Position numbers and translations under genes: made by a program. Below are positions 14,472-23,938 of a stretch of DNA of 25,300 nucleotides, piece after piece (position 1 is the first letter of the stretch; every line of letters begins with the position of its first letter). The notes under the pieces are model-generated. The model made no database searches, was not told the DNA's origin, and saw only the letters and a list, made by a program, of their open reading frames with translations. The stretch lies in the IMG/VR virus record IMGVR_UViG_3300029267_000127, positions 1-25,300 of that record. One strand, 5' to 3'. This stretch comes from a virus.

Positions 14472-15356
14472 TTACGCCATAAACACCCAAAGTTCTGGCT
14501 GTGAAACCGCAACTCCGATTGCCCACTTCATTATTGTTCTTACTTCGTCTTCTGATTCATCATAAAAAACTCTGAATGTTTCAAAATCAGACGACAAGTC
14601 CGTTCCCAAGAATAATGTTGACGAACTTCCCAAGAATTTCTGTGCGTTTGAACATCCACTTGAACTTACCACTCTCACGGAAGTTCCAGGTATGAACAAT
14701 TCACCACCTGGAGCAATGTGATAATAGTTTTCCTGCGTGATTGCCAATTGGAAAATTCTGTATTGTTGTGGTGAACAAATCAAGATTAAGTCATCCATTG
14801 TCATCACTTCGTCAGCCAATTCAGCATACATTGATTGTGCTGTTTCAACAGCCCCTGACAATACCCAAGTCGCAGTATGTCCTGTATACTTGTTTGCTCC
14901 ATTTGCCGCTGTGATAATGTCTTCTAATCCATTGAATGAACCATCACCTTTGATAAGGAAATCTTCGTTCCACTTGTTTAATTTCTTTACGAAATAATCC
15001 GCCATCAATTCTTCAACGGGGATTGTTTCATTACCCGCAAATTGTCCCGCAGCCAATGACTGACTTAAGAATGTTTCACGGAGCGTGTTTGGACAATATG
15101 ATTGGTTCACTTTCGCTTGTTTCAAGTTCAAGTCAACTTGTGTTATTGTCGTTTCACCTGATGTTGTATATCCGCATGAACTTCCGTCAGCAACATAAAA
15201 ATCACCAGCCATTATGGGCATCTTATTTAAGCCCGCCTTCAAACCAATTCTGACATTCATATAGTCAGCCAAGGAAGTTTCTAAAACCGCCTTTGAAATT
15301 AATTCAAAACTATTCTGTTCTACATATCCAGAAATAGCACCTATATTAAAACTCAT
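14472..15356 (-). CDS. Major capsid protein
   Basis: This 294-aa protein follows the scaffold-like gene by 8 nt. Helical N-terminal segment (residues 15-50), a Thr-rich middle (SGETTITQVDLNLKQ), a spine-helix-like EELMADYFVKKLNKWNEDF, then LILICSPQQYRIFQLAIT and a C-terminal GVAVSQPELWVFM, all in keeping with an HK97-fold shell protein of small size. Its place between scaffold and tail tube, with a terminator after the tail tube, supports high expression. The start follows an A-rich leader (AATTTAAAAA). Confidence 0.8.
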   Translation of the reverse strand: MSFNIGAISGYVEQNSFELISKAVLETSLADYMNVRIGLKAGLNKMPIMAGDFYVADGSSCGYTTSGETTITQVDLNLKQAKVNQSYCPNTLRETFLSQSLAAGQFAGNETIPVEELMADYFVKKLNKWNEDFLIKGDGSFNGLEDIITAANGANKYTGHTATWVLSGAVETAQSMYAELADEVMTMDDLILICSPQQYRIFQLAITQENYYHIAPGGELFIPGTSVRVVSSSGCSNAQKFLGSSSTLFLGTDLSSDFETFRVFYDESEDEVRTIMKWAIGVAVSQPELWVFMA

Positions 15357-15364
15357 TTTTTAAA

Positions 15365-15934
15365 TTATTTATTATTTGATTTATTTCTTCTTAATTCAAC
15401 TAATTTCGCCATTCTTGACTCCATAATTGATTCAGATTTTCTGTTTAAGTCGTTCAAATTATTATAAATTTTTGGACTTCCTGGTTCATCCCTGAACTCT
15501 GAAAATTCACTATTAAGTGAATTAATCTTGTTTTCCAATTCCGCAATCTTATTGAAATGTGGCTCTAACCCCTTGACAATTTGACTAACAAAATCTTCCG
15601 ACAATTCTTCTTTTTGTTCCGTTTCTTCAACGGCATCAATGCTTGTGATAATACCTTCAGCGTCAACTGAAATCAACAAACCATCAGTGGTTTCGTGTCG
15701 TCCTTCAGGTGCTTGAATATCACCTTCAGCCGTTTCAACCAATAATTGTTTACCAACTTCAAAATCACCTTCAGTTTTCACAATTGTTCCATCAACCAAA
15801 GTTGCTGACGCCAATTCAACTTTTTCGGCTTCAACGACTTCCGTAGTTTCTGTTTGGTTTTTGACTTCCTTTGTTTCTTCGGACTCAAGCCCCAACATAA
15901 CTCTGATTTTTTCTATTGCTTCTAACGCAGTCAT
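15365..15934 (-). CDS. Scaffold-like protein before the capsid gene
   Basis: A 189-aa, highly acidic protein. Residues 40-100 contain ATLVDGTIVKTEGDFEVGKQ and DGLLISVDAEGIITSI, a small beta module I know from proteins preceding capsid genes in Bacteroidota phages. Residues 105-185 form a long coiled coil (KIAELENKINSLNSEF), ending in a basic RRNKSNNK tail that could touch the shell. It would guide head assembly and be removed by the protease. This is inference from position and shape. Confidence 0.65.
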   Translation of the reverse strand: MTALEAIEKIRVMLGLESEETKEVKNQTETTEVVEAEKVELASATLVDGTIVKTEGDFEVGKQLLVETAEGDIQAPEGRHETTDGLLISVDAEGIITSIDAVEETEQKEELSEDFVSQIVKGLEPHFNKIAELENKINSLNSEFSEFRDEPGSPKIYNNLNDLNRKSESIMESRMAKLVELRRNKSNNK

Positions 15935-15964
15935 TTTTAAAAAATTTTATTGTTTATTTAATAC

Positions 15965-15972
15965 CAAATATA
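15965..15972 (-). promoter_or_regulatory. Possible promoter -7 box for the scaffold-capsid genes
   Basis: TATATTTG on the minus strand (15972-15965) matches the -7 consensus exactly and lies about 30 bases ahead of ATG 15934. The -33 position holds only A residues, so the site is incomplete. It would make sense as a start for abundant capsid mRNA. Confidence 0.3.
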
Positions 15973-16155
15973 TTATGACTTTTTTTCGTCATTTTTTTCG
16001 GTTCTTAATTCTTTGAATGTTCTAATTAAGGTATAAATAATTGAAATACATAATAACATTATTTTCAATACATCTTGAACATCCATAAATGTTATTGATA
16101 ATGTGCCCGCATTGAAAAGGACTACCTTATCAGTCAATATTGTTTTCCACGACAT
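15973..16155 (-). CDS. Small membrane protein, possible second holin
   Basis: This 60-aa protein has one clear membrane helix (VLKIMLLCISIIYTLIRTF, about residues 29-47), a weaker hydrophobic stretch before it (VVLFNAGTLSITF) and a charged tail (ELRTEKNDEKKS). Small size and a positive C-terminus suit a holin or antiholin, but it lies between the protease and scaffold genes rather than with the holin at 9219-9416. The start overlaps the protease gene by 26 nt. A head-linked membrane role cannot be ruled out. Confidence 0.6.
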   Translation of the reverse strand: MSWKTILTDKVVLFNAGTLSITFMDVQDVLKIMLLCISIIYTLIRTFKELRTEKNDEKKS

Positions 16156-17791
16156 TTTCTAAAATATTTTTAATATCATTTAATTGCTTTTCAGCCTTCA
16201 CCAATGGACTCATTTTATTGATGAATTCACCAGCCAACGAAAAACCCCTTAATTCACCTGACTTAATCTTATTCCAAGTGTCGTCATCATTGATTTTATA
16301 CTTAACATACCAAGTTCCAACAGGAAGTGCGAAACCATATTTGTATGATTTGTCTTCCTTTATACTTTCACTTATCCAAGTTTCCAACAAAGTATTTTGC
16401 GTTGTTATGTTATTGTCGTGATTAATATCCGTATTATTATGTCTGTTGAATTTTAAAAATCTTTCCGCCATTTTTTCAATGGTTTTCCTACTGAAATAAA
16501 TATAAAAAGGTTCACCATTCTCTGTTCTTCTTAATATCATTTTGTTTGGAATCATCAATGGACCCAGCAAAATTCTTTTTTCAGTATCAATTGAAAATTC
16601 AAATTTTTGTGCTTGAATTCTTCGTGGACGAAGTGATGCGTTATTATCAGTCGCACCATTTGGTGAAGGGTGATTGATATTATTTGATTTCATCGCTCTG
16701 TCTTCGTCAATATTGTCGGCTTTGTTGGTGATAATAACCACCTTTTTTCCATCTTCATTTTTGAAAACCTTAAGTTTACTCCACCAATGTTTACAATTCA
16801 CCGAACCTTTCCATGCTAATTTTGAATAATTATTTATACCTCTGGGTCCGAAACCAGGGTTCAATCCATCCATTTTTGATAATTCTTCATCACTGAATAT
16901 TTTTCCCGCTTTGGATAATCTCATCATCGCTTTACAAAACCTTCTTTCAGCACTGGGTCCGGAATACCTCCAAAAAACCTTTGACTCTTCACCCCTTTTT
17001 ATACCCAATCTTTTTAATATATCCAATGAACGAATTGCCTTAATCACATCACCAACATTACTGAATTCATTTTTGGTGAAATCAACAATAGTATCTTCAT
17101 CAGACAAGTATATTCCGTTATTGTCGTCTTCAAACCATTCCAATAACATTTCCTGTTCATCTTCAGATAAGATATGATGTGAACAAGTATCACCTTCACA
17201 AGATAAGTTTTCTAATTCTTTAAGTTTTCTTTGTGCCCACAAAATTCCACTTTCACTTCCCCACGCATCAACCATCAAACCACCGCAGCCTTCACCATAA
17301 GGAACATCTTTGTGTTGAAGGTGTCGTGCGAATGAAGCCATTCTTGATATAGTATCTTCACTAATGTTTTCACCTTTACATAATTGATGTGCCCTTTGTT
17401 TTCCAACATCTGTTCCACAATCGCCCCAACCATTTTCTTCAGCCCACTTTACAGCCCGACATGCCGCATTCTTTGCGGACTTTGGATAATCATTATATGA
17501 CAATTCCTGTTCCCCTTCAAAATACGAATAACATACAGCCAATCTTTGCTCTTCGTTTGGAAATTCTGACTTCATCTTTTCATCGGACATACACCTTCCA
17601 ATAAATTCGTCTTCTGACTCATTTTGACGGGGGTATACGAACTCTTCTTTACTGAAGTAATGAAACCCTTCTTCAATTGCTGGTGCGTCCACAATGGACA
17701 CTATTTGGACTCCATAATCATCAAACATTTCATCGGGCAAACCCTCAATGTCAATGTCCATTTCAACTATTTTCTTTACATCTTCATTCAT
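16130..17791 (-). CDS. Mosaic prohead protease, XkdF-like, with inserted domains
   Basis: A 553-aa protein. Residues 23-46 (DDYGVQIVSIVDAPAIEEGF) and 395-530 both resemble XkdF-type prohead serine protease. H458 in DINHDNN and S518 in LRGFSLAGEF are candidate catalytic residues. Between them lie extra modules: 56-92 (RCMSDEKMKSEFP...LAVCY), 98-195 (a Cys-containing WAEENGWGDCGT...MASFARHLQHKDVP module) and 245-345 (AERRFCKAMMRL...KGSVNCKHWW). I know these modules from other phage head proteins; their jobs are unknown. The ATG overlaps the tape-measure stop by 4 nt. It probably trims scaffold and capsid during head maturation. Confidence 0.7.
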   Translation of the reverse strand: MNEDVKKIVEMDIDIEGLPDEMFDDYGVQIVSIVDAPAIEEGFHYFSKEEFVYPRQNESEDEFIGRCMSDEKMKSEFPNEEQRLAVCYSYFEGEQELSYNDYPKSAKNAACRAVKWAEENGWGDCGTDVGKQRAHQLCKGENISEDTISRMASFARHLQHKDVPYGEGCGGLMVDAWGSESGILWAQRKLKELENLSCEGDTCSHHILSEDEQEMLLEWFEDDNNGIYLSDEDTIVDFTKNEFSNVGDVIKAIRSLDILKRLGIKRGEESKVFWRYSGPSAERRFCKAMMRLSKAGKIFSDEELSKMDGLNPGFGPRGINNYSKLAWKGSVNCKHWWSKLKVFKNEDGKKVVIITNKADNIDEDRAMKSNNINHPSPNGATDNNASLRPRRIQAQKFEFSIDTEKRILLGPLMIPNKMILRRTENGEPFYIYFSRKTIEKMAERFLKFNRHNNTDINHDNNITTQNTLLETWISESIKEDKSYKYGFALPVGTWYVKYKINDDDTWNKIKSGELRGFSLAGEFINKMSPLVKAEKQLNDIKNILENVVENNID

Positions 17792-19881
17792 AATCTTGAT
17801 AAGTTTTCAATTTCAAAATCCGCTTCCTGTTGTGAAGTCATTTCAGTTGAAACGACATACGCCTTAATCGGTGGTTGTTGTCCAGGTGTTATTTGTTCAC
17901 CGGGATTTTGTAGTCCACCCAAATTTTGATTTGTATTATTTATTGCGTTTTGTGGATTGAACGAACGAACATCCGTTTGTGGTGTTTCAATATCACCACC
18001 ACCTGAACTTTGGAATTTCGTGTTTTTAATCTTAAGTATCTGTGCCGCACCCGTAGCCGCTGCGATTGCCGCACCAGGCAAACCTGCGGGTATACCCAAA
18101 CCTCCGGCTGCGGGGCTTATCGCACCAATGATTGCTGAAGCGGTGTTGATAAGTGCGGATGATATACCCAATGCTTTGTTGAACTTGAATGCCTTTTCTT
18201 GTTTCTTTTCATCATCACCTGCGGCTGCGTCGTTCAAAGCCATAATAGCGTCAATCCCCGCAGAAGCCAAACTCAATCCATTTTGAAGTTTCGCCATCTG
18301 TGCCTGTTTGTCTTTTTCAACATCTTCTTTACGGAATTTTTCATTCGCTTCTTTCAATGCCGCATTTTTTTCATCATTGATTTGTTTTTCAAGTTCGGCA
18401 TTACCCTTCACATTTTCCAACAAACCATCATAAAATGACGCTATATCCGACAATTCTTTTTCCCGTGCTGTTTGTTTTTTCGCATCCAATTGGTTCAAAA
18501 CTTCCTGTTCGTTTGCCAATCTTTCATCATTAAATTGTTGACGGGTGTTTTCTATTTGTTTGTCAAATTCCGCAGCCAACGCAGCCTTTTCTTCATCGGA
18601 TGCCTTCAACACATCCAATTCATTAAGGGCTTGTTTCTTTGCTAATTCAAGTGCTTTAATAGCCGCTTCTTCTTCGTTTTGAATGTTTTCATTACGAAGG
18701 GTTTCAATCGCATCATTAATAGCATTTTGTCTGTCCAATTCTTCCTGTTCCAACTCCCTTGATAATTTGGCGGCTTCCTGTTCCTTAATTGATAATTCAG
18801 TTTCCCGTGCTATTCGTTCCGCCTGTGCTTCAGCCAATTGTGTTTCTAATTCTTCCCTTTCTTCATAACTTGATGTTATGTCTAATTGTGCTTGTATTGC
18901 GGCTTCATTCGCACGGGCTTCATCCGCTGCGTTTTGTGCCAATTTGATGTTGGCTTCATTCACCTTATCCAAAGCCTTTTTTCTTTCTTCATAAGTCAAT
19001 GTGGTGTCTTCAGCAACTTTTTGGTTCAATTCCAATTCTTTTGTCAGGTTCGCATTTTCAACAATTAATTCCTGTTGAATATCCCTTAATTCCCTTTGTT
19101 TCACCACCAAATCATTGGTTGCTTCCACCGCTTCTTGAACCGCAGGAACAACATCATTGACAATAACATCACCCAATTGATATAATCCCGCAGTGACTGG
19201 GTTTAATGCCAAAGCCGAATCACCAATCTTTGTGAAACCATCTTTGGCATCCGCAATAGCCCCTTCAAAATCCCCTTTGAATGCCTTCTTAATCGCACTA
19301 CCAACCAATCCAAAACCATCCAATAATTGTTGAATTTTTCCAATAACAAATTCTTGTATTGTCGTTCCCAAATTCTTAATTGTTTCAACGGGGTTTTCAA
19401 ACGCTTCCTTAATCTTTGCGGGTATATCTGATAAGAAACCAATAAGTTTGTTTACAATAACTCCAATGGACTCAAACGCAACCCTTAATACCCTTGAACC
19501 TTCTTCAGTATTTTTGAAATAGTCAATCAAAGAAGCAATCGCAACTACCAACAAACCAATACCTGTTGAAGCGAAGGCTATTTTTAATGCCTTTGCCCCC
19601 TTCGTTCCCGTAGTGAAGAATGTCTTAATTCCCCGTGTCGCCAATTTGAAGTCAGCCTTTAATTTTTTGAAGGTGTCCTTAATACCATCAAATCTTTCTT
19701 GAAGAAAACCACCTTCTTCACCGGCTTCTTTTGACGACTTTGCCAAGTCATCTGTTTCCTTTGATGCGTCTTTGGTGGCACTCTGAACCTGTTTCAAAAC
19801 AGAATCCAAAGTTTCCAAATCATCAATATATGCTTCAAGTCCATTAATCTTGAAATATATGTCTATTTTCTGTTCCGCCAT
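17788..19881 (-). CDS. Tape-measure protein
   Basis: A 697-aa protein with the usual plan. The N-terminus is helical, followed by a hydrophobic segment near residues 102-120 (AFASTGIGLLVVAIASLI). A very long charged coiled coil runs through about 250-530. A Gly/Ala-rich hydrophobic stretch (SAIIGAISPAAGGLGIPAGL) follows. The end KAYVVSTEMTSQQEADFEI is typical of Bacteroidota phage tape measures. Its length sets tail length; 697 residues would suggest roughly 100 nm by the usual 1.5 angstrom per residue, as inference. It overlaps the protease start by 4 nt. No frameshifted chaperone pair was identified upstream. Confidence 0.9.
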   Translation of the reverse strand: MAEQKIDIYFKINGLEAYIDDLETLDSVLKQVQSATKDASKETDDLAKSSKEAGEEGGFLQERFDGIKDTFKKLKADFKLATRGIKTFFTTGTKGAKALKIAFASTGIGLLVVAIASLIDYFKNTEEGSRVLRVAFESIGVIVNKLIGFLSDIPAKIKEAFENPVETIKNLGTTIQEFVIGKIQQLLDGFGLVGSAIKKAFKGDFEGAIADAKDGFTKIGDSALALNPVTAGLYQLGDVIVNDVVPAVQEAVEATNDLVVKQRELRDIQQELIVENANLTKELELNQKVAEDTTLTYEERKKALDKVNEANIKLAQNAADEARANEAAIQAQLDITSSYEEREELETQLAEAQAERIARETELSIKEQEAAKLSRELEQEELDRQNAINDAIETLRNENIQNEEEAAIKALELAKKQALNELDVLKASDEEKAALAAEFDKQIENTRQQFNDERLANEQEVLNQLDAKKQTAREKELSDIASFYDGLLENVKGNAELEKQINDEKNAALKEANEKFRKEDVEKDKQAQMAKLQNGLSLASAGIDAIMALNDAAAGDDEKKQEKAFKFNKALGISSALINTASAIIGAISPAAGGLGIPAGLPGAAIAAATGAAQILKIKNTKFQSSGGGDIETPQTDVRSFNPQNAINNTNQNLGGLQNPGEQITPGQQPPIKAYVVSTEMTSQQEADFEIENLSRL

Positions 19882-19896
19882 ACTATAAAATATTAA

Positions 19897-22116
19897 TTAA
19901 AAAATTCCGTTCCATTCCATTGATGCTTCATCCCATCTGAAGTCCGCAGTATTCCAAACAATTTGTGGTGGAACGAAACCACCTGTATCAATGTCGTAGT
20001 CAACCAACTTAATTAAGTCCACTTTGACTAATGACTTTTTTCCAATCGGAACATCCGATATTTTTTCAACATAAAAATATGTGTTTTTAACGAATATAAC
20101 ATCATCAAAACTGAAATCCCTTAAGTCATTATAGTCCAACACAAAATAACCCGTCATTCGTCTTGAAAAGGGGTTATAAAGGGAGTCAATATACCCCTCC
20201 CAATATCTTTCATACGCAGATTGTCCATTCAACGCATTCGGGAAGTTATTTACATACCCCTGTTCCCTTTGCCAATTCAAATTGAATGATGATGACGAAG
20301 GTTCGTATACATCATAATATGAAACCATCGGATAATCATCCAAAGGGTTTCCAGCAAACGCTTCAATATACCAATCAATACCATCCGTATCTTTTCTTCC
20401 ATTATAAAATAATAACCTTGAATGTGGACGAATTGGTTTGTGTTGAATTGGAAATGAAGAGTCAGTTCCAGGTTCGTGGGCATGGATTTGTGGAATGACG
20501 AATGTATCCCCAATCGCAGTATTCTTTCGTTCAATTTGTGTTATTGGTGTCGGGGCGAAATTCGTTTTTATCGTTCGTTCACCCGATAAATAATCATTAC
20601 TTGAATTGACTATAAGTGAACCAAATACTTCATCAAATATGTCTTTATTCAATTCATTCAAAAAGTCCTTATCTTGTCCTTTGTCAGTGAAATTAATCAC
20701 CGATTGTTGTGTAAAGAATGTTGGTTCATATATCACATCTTTGGATAAGTCCAACTTATCAGTCCAATCAAATACTTGTCCTGTTCCAATATATTCCTGC
20801 CAAGGTTCAATATTGAAGTGTTTTGCTCTGACTTTGTCTGGAACTAATACCAATCTAAATTTGGTGATTATGTCCTTAATGAAATCAATCTTTTTATACT
20901 TGTCATCAAGAAGGGGAGCAATCGCTACATCACCAGGTGCCGATAATACCAACAAATCAGATGAAGAAATATTATACCTGTCAAAGTCAGGTGATATAAT
21001 ATTAATACGAACTTGTATTGTATCACCCGCAGTCAACGACAATACTTGAACACCAGAATCAAAACTTATATTTGTGATATTTTCACCAACGACATTGTAG
21101 TTTTGTGAATAAATTGTAGTGGTATTTCTTTCCAATTCAACTTGAATTGTTCCCGAACCAAATTCTGTTCCACCTAATATACCATATAATCGGGCTCTGA
21201 TATTATAAGTTCCGGATGCCGGAACTTCATACTTATAAGTCGTCGTATTGAAGTTTCCCGCAGCATCCAATAAAATATTATCATAAGGAATAATCTGTGC
21301 GTCAAATTGGTTATTGTATTCTTCAATACTGACTTCCAATTCATTCTCCCTGTTTTCAACAATTATACTTTCATCATTTCCAAACGCAGATAAGTATAAT
21401 TTTCTAAATAAATTGGAAGACAAAAAAGTTGATGTATAAGAATACCCCGCCTCATCAAATATCTTATCCCAAACCGCTTTGGCTCTTATCATCGGTTTGA
21501 ACCTGTTGATTGGAAGGGGGTTTCCTGTTCCCGATGAAGTGAAGTGTTTACCGACATTGTCTTGTGATATACGGGTTTCAATAGGTTCACCATCTTCGTC
21601 GTAGTTTACCCCAAAATCAATCAATGGATACAATATATCACCTTGAAATAACCCTTGTATCAACGAAGGGGTTTGCGGATACGCAGCCCAACTTAAAATG
21701 ACATTGGATATATTATGTGTATGTGTATATTCAGACAAGTCCAATTCATTCAAATAACCTTCCCCGACTGATGTTCCAAAATCTTTGGTTTCACCCAAAA
21801 AGATAAGTTCGTAGTCAACCTTCTGTTGTTGTCCTGACAAGTATATCTTCTGTAGTCGGATTTGTCCTGTCCTGAATAACAAACTATCAACATATATGAA
21901 GGCTTCCCTTTTTTGTGTTATGTCAAAGTCCAATCCATTGATTTCAAATGCCGTCTTAAAAAAATTGTTATTATGTGAAGTCGCAGGAACACGGAATGTC
22001 CTTGAAAAAACACTTTTCGCAGATGTATCCCGAATGTCTTCAATACTGAAGGTTAGTTTCGGGGGGCTCTGTTCATATAAGTCAATTGAAATACCATCAA
22101 CAATTAATTCAACCAT
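19897..22116 (-). CDS. Large tail-tip/baseplate-type protein, 739 aa (complete copy)
   Basis: The protein starts MVELIVDGISIDLYEQSPPK, then a conserved region SVFSRTFRVPATSHNN. The middle part has beta-rich stretches (TTTYKYEVPASGTYNIRARL, about residues 290-310). Towards the C-terminus it has GYFVLDYNDLRDFSFDDVIF and finally RWDEASMEWNGIF. No enzyme motif is seen. It lies directly before the tape measure with a 15-nt gap, so it is likely part of the tail tip or its hub. The copy at 1-915 covers the first 305 residues and has been changed mostly by scattered substitutions. Confidence 0.8.
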   Translation of the reverse strand: MVELIVDGISIDLYEQSPPKLTFSIEDIRDTSAKSVFSRTFRVPATSHNNNFFKTAFEINGLDFDITQKREAFIYVDSLLFRTGQIRLQKIYLSGQQQKVDYELIFLGETKDFGTSVGEGYLNELDLSEYTHTHNISNVILSWAAYPQTPSLIQGLFQGDILYPLIDFGVNYDEDGEPIETRISQDNVGKHFTSSGTGNPLPINRFKPMIRAKAVWDKIFDEAGYSYTSTFLSSNLFRKLYLSAFGNDESIIVENRENELEVSIEEYNNQFDAQIIPYDNILLDAAGNFNTTTYKYEVPASGTYNIRARLYGILGGTEFGSGTIQVELERNTTTIYSQNYNVVGENITNISFDSGVQVLSLTAGDTIQVRINIISPDFDRYNISSSDLLVLSAPGDVAIAPLLDDKYKKIDFIKDIITKFRLVLVPDKVRAKHFNIEPWQEYIGTGQVFDWTDKLDLSKDVIYEPTFFTQQSVINFTDKGQDKDFLNELNKDIFDEVFGSLIVNSSNDYLSGERTIKTNFAPTPITQIERKNTAIGDTFVIPQIHAHEPGTDSSFPIQHKPIRPHSRLLFYNGRKDTDGIDWYIEAFAGNPLDDYPMVSYYDVYEPSSSSFNLNWQREQGYVNNFPNALNGQSAYERYWEGYIDSLYNPFSRRMTGYFVLDYNDLRDFSFDDVIFVKNTYFYVEKISDVPIGKKSLVKVDLIKLVDYDIDTGGFVPPQIVWNTADFRWDEASMEWNGIF

Positions 22117-23492
22117 TATCCCCTTTGTATATTCAATTTATGTGCTGACTTCATCTGTATCTGATATTGGAAGAATTTGTCTTTTCTGAATGTTCGTTCA
22201 TTCCAACTTGTATTTGTCAACACTACCGGAATCCAAGTATTTGATGGACTGAAACGAGCACGAACATCAGGTGATACAAACAAACTTTTTAATTTGTCTG
22301 CGTCTTCATCAGATAAGAAATCTGTTGTGATTGTCCAACCTTCTTGAACTTCAGTATTGTATACCTGTTCACCCCTTGAATAGTCAGGCAAACTGAATGT
22401 TGCTTCACCCCAAGTCCCTTCAGGTTTCACATAAGTTTCACGACTTATTGTATAATTATTATCCTTCCTTTTTGTGAAATAATAATAATCACGAACACCA
22501 AAACTATTCAACCAACTTAATTGGACATAATCAAAGTCATTACATTGTTCATCAACAATATCAACCCTGATTGGTGCGTATGTTGGTGATGAACTATAAT
22601 AAGTTTCTGAAGCAGAACAAGTTCCCGCTCCCTGTAATGTATAAGGGGCTAAATAATAATGTGATAAGTTTTGATATTGCGTCACCAGTGATGTGTTTCT
22701 ATTTCCCGAATTGAAGTGAATAATATCTTGTGGATATACTGGGTCTGTTTCGTCAAATAACACATCATATATGGAGTCCAATACAATAATTCCACCTGTG
22801 TTCACCAAAGTCAATCTAACCCCCCTAATCCCTTCACAACCTGATGGAATTGGAAATGAAACATTCTCCCTTGAATAGTTCAACCACGAAGTGATGAAAT
22901 CAACATCATTTCTTTGTCTTTTCAAACAATATACATTTGATATACTACTATCATTTGAAATCCACGAAGGAACGGCACCTGGCAAAATGTTTTTACTTTG
23001 TATGGTGAACATATCAGATAATCCAACCCCTTTTTCTGTTATGACTGGACACCCAATAAGTCCTGTTATTGCGGGGGTATAATTTTGATAAGGAAAATCC
23101 AATTGGTTCCATTCCTTTCTTCCACCAATCACAATCTTATTGGTTAATGTTCCTTGAACTTGAAATACTCCAACACCATTGATGTATCCATATCTTAATG
23201 AATATCTGAAGGTTTCATCGGGGGCGAATGAAAATTGTGTTGGTGTTTCAGCACTATAATTCGGTGTCGTATAATTTTGTAGTATCTTTTGAATATCAAA
23301 GTGGAAATACCCCTTTGTATTTGGATATTGTTCCACCAATGCTATTCGTGTTGATAAGTCCGTTGTTAATACTTCAACGGCACATTTTTCACCTGTTTCA
23401 TTCAAATCAAAGAATGTATACAAGTTTTTTCCATAAGATTTTTCAATCTTATTTATATCGGAAACCAATGATAAGTCAGGTGCTTCAGCCAT
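22116..23492 (-). CDS. Tail-associated structural protein, 458 aa (right copy)
   Basis: Same length and start (MAEAPDLSLV) as the protein at 915-2291, aligned without gaps. It differs mainly at residues 141-193 (for example FTIQSKNILPGAVPSW here against FTTKNKTFLTGVIPDW) and 267-303. The C-terminus ERTFRKDKFFQYQIQMKSAH is identical. This suggests an outward-facing variable part and a conserved tail-binding part. The stop shares base 22116 with the start of the 739-aa gene. Confidence 0.8.
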   Translation of the reverse strand: MAEAPDLSLVSDINKIEKSYGKNLYTFFDLNETGEKCAVEVLTTDLSTRIALVEQYPNTKGYFHFDIQKILQNYTTPNYSAETPTQFSFAPDETFRYSLRYGYINGVGVFQVQGTLTNKIVIGGRKEWNQLDFPYQNYTPAITGLIGCPVITEKGVGLSDMFTIQSKNILPGAVPSWISNDSSISNVYCLKRQRNDVDFITSWLNYSRENVSFPIPSGCEGIRGVRLTLVNTGGIIVLDSIYDVLFDETDPVYPQDIIHFNSGNRNTSLVTQYQNLSHYYLAPYTLQGAGTCSASETYYSSSPTYAPIRVDIVDEQCNDFDYVQLSWLNSFGVRDYYYFTKRKDNNYTISRETYVKPEGTWGEATFSLPDYSRGEQVYNTEVQEGWTITTDFLSDEDADKLKSLFVSPDVRARFSPSNTWIPVVLTNTSWNERTFRKDKFFQYQIQMKSAHKLNIQRG

Positions 23493-23937
23493 TTCCAAAT
23501 TCTTTATTATAAATATTTATAAGTCGCTGTTCAATATCTTTTGGATAAAAATCAAAGGCGTCAATACCTGGAACCTTCTTTGGATTGTGTTTACTGCCAA
23601 ACCTATATCCAACGGGTTCGTTGAATGCCCCAGCGACTTCTGCGGGTATTCCAAACGCTCCATTTCTTTTGAAACCATCAACACCAAAACTCAAGAAATA
23701 ACCATAATACATCATTTGAATGATGAAGGCATTTTCTTCTATACGAACACCTGAAAAACTTCGTCTTAAGTTTCCTGTTCTATTTTTGAAGGGGGTTCTT
23801 CGTGTTCCACCTTTGTATAATAAATTATATACATCGGATAATAATACTGATAATTCACCATCCACCCCTTTATCAAGGTATTCAGCGGTTTTAAGTATTT
23901 CATTTGCTAATTCGTCTATATTATCTTCAATCGGCAT
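23485..23937 (-). CDS. HK97 gp10-like neck/tail completion protein (right copy)
   Basis: A 150-aa protein almost identical to that at 2284-2736: TPF for APF at residue 48, N for D at 69, and Q for E near 137. The RTGNLRRS signature is unchanged. Most nucleotide differences between the copies are silent, so both are functional genes. It ends 8 nt inside the 458-aa gene. Confidence 0.8.
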   Translation of the reverse strand: MPIEDNIDELANEILKTAEYLDKGVDGELSVLLSDVYNLLYKGGTRRTPFKNRTGNLRRSFSGVRIEENAFIIQMMYYGYFLSFGVDGFKRNGAFGIPAEVAGAFNEPVGYRFGSKHNPKKVPGIDAFDFYPKDIEQRLINIYNKEFGNG

Positions 23938-23938
23938 A

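Noticed and set aside
22116-23492. A diversity-generating retroelement as the source of the variable blocks in the 458-aa protein
   Set aside because: No reverse transcriptase or template repeat is seen, and changes are not limited to adenine positions by eye.
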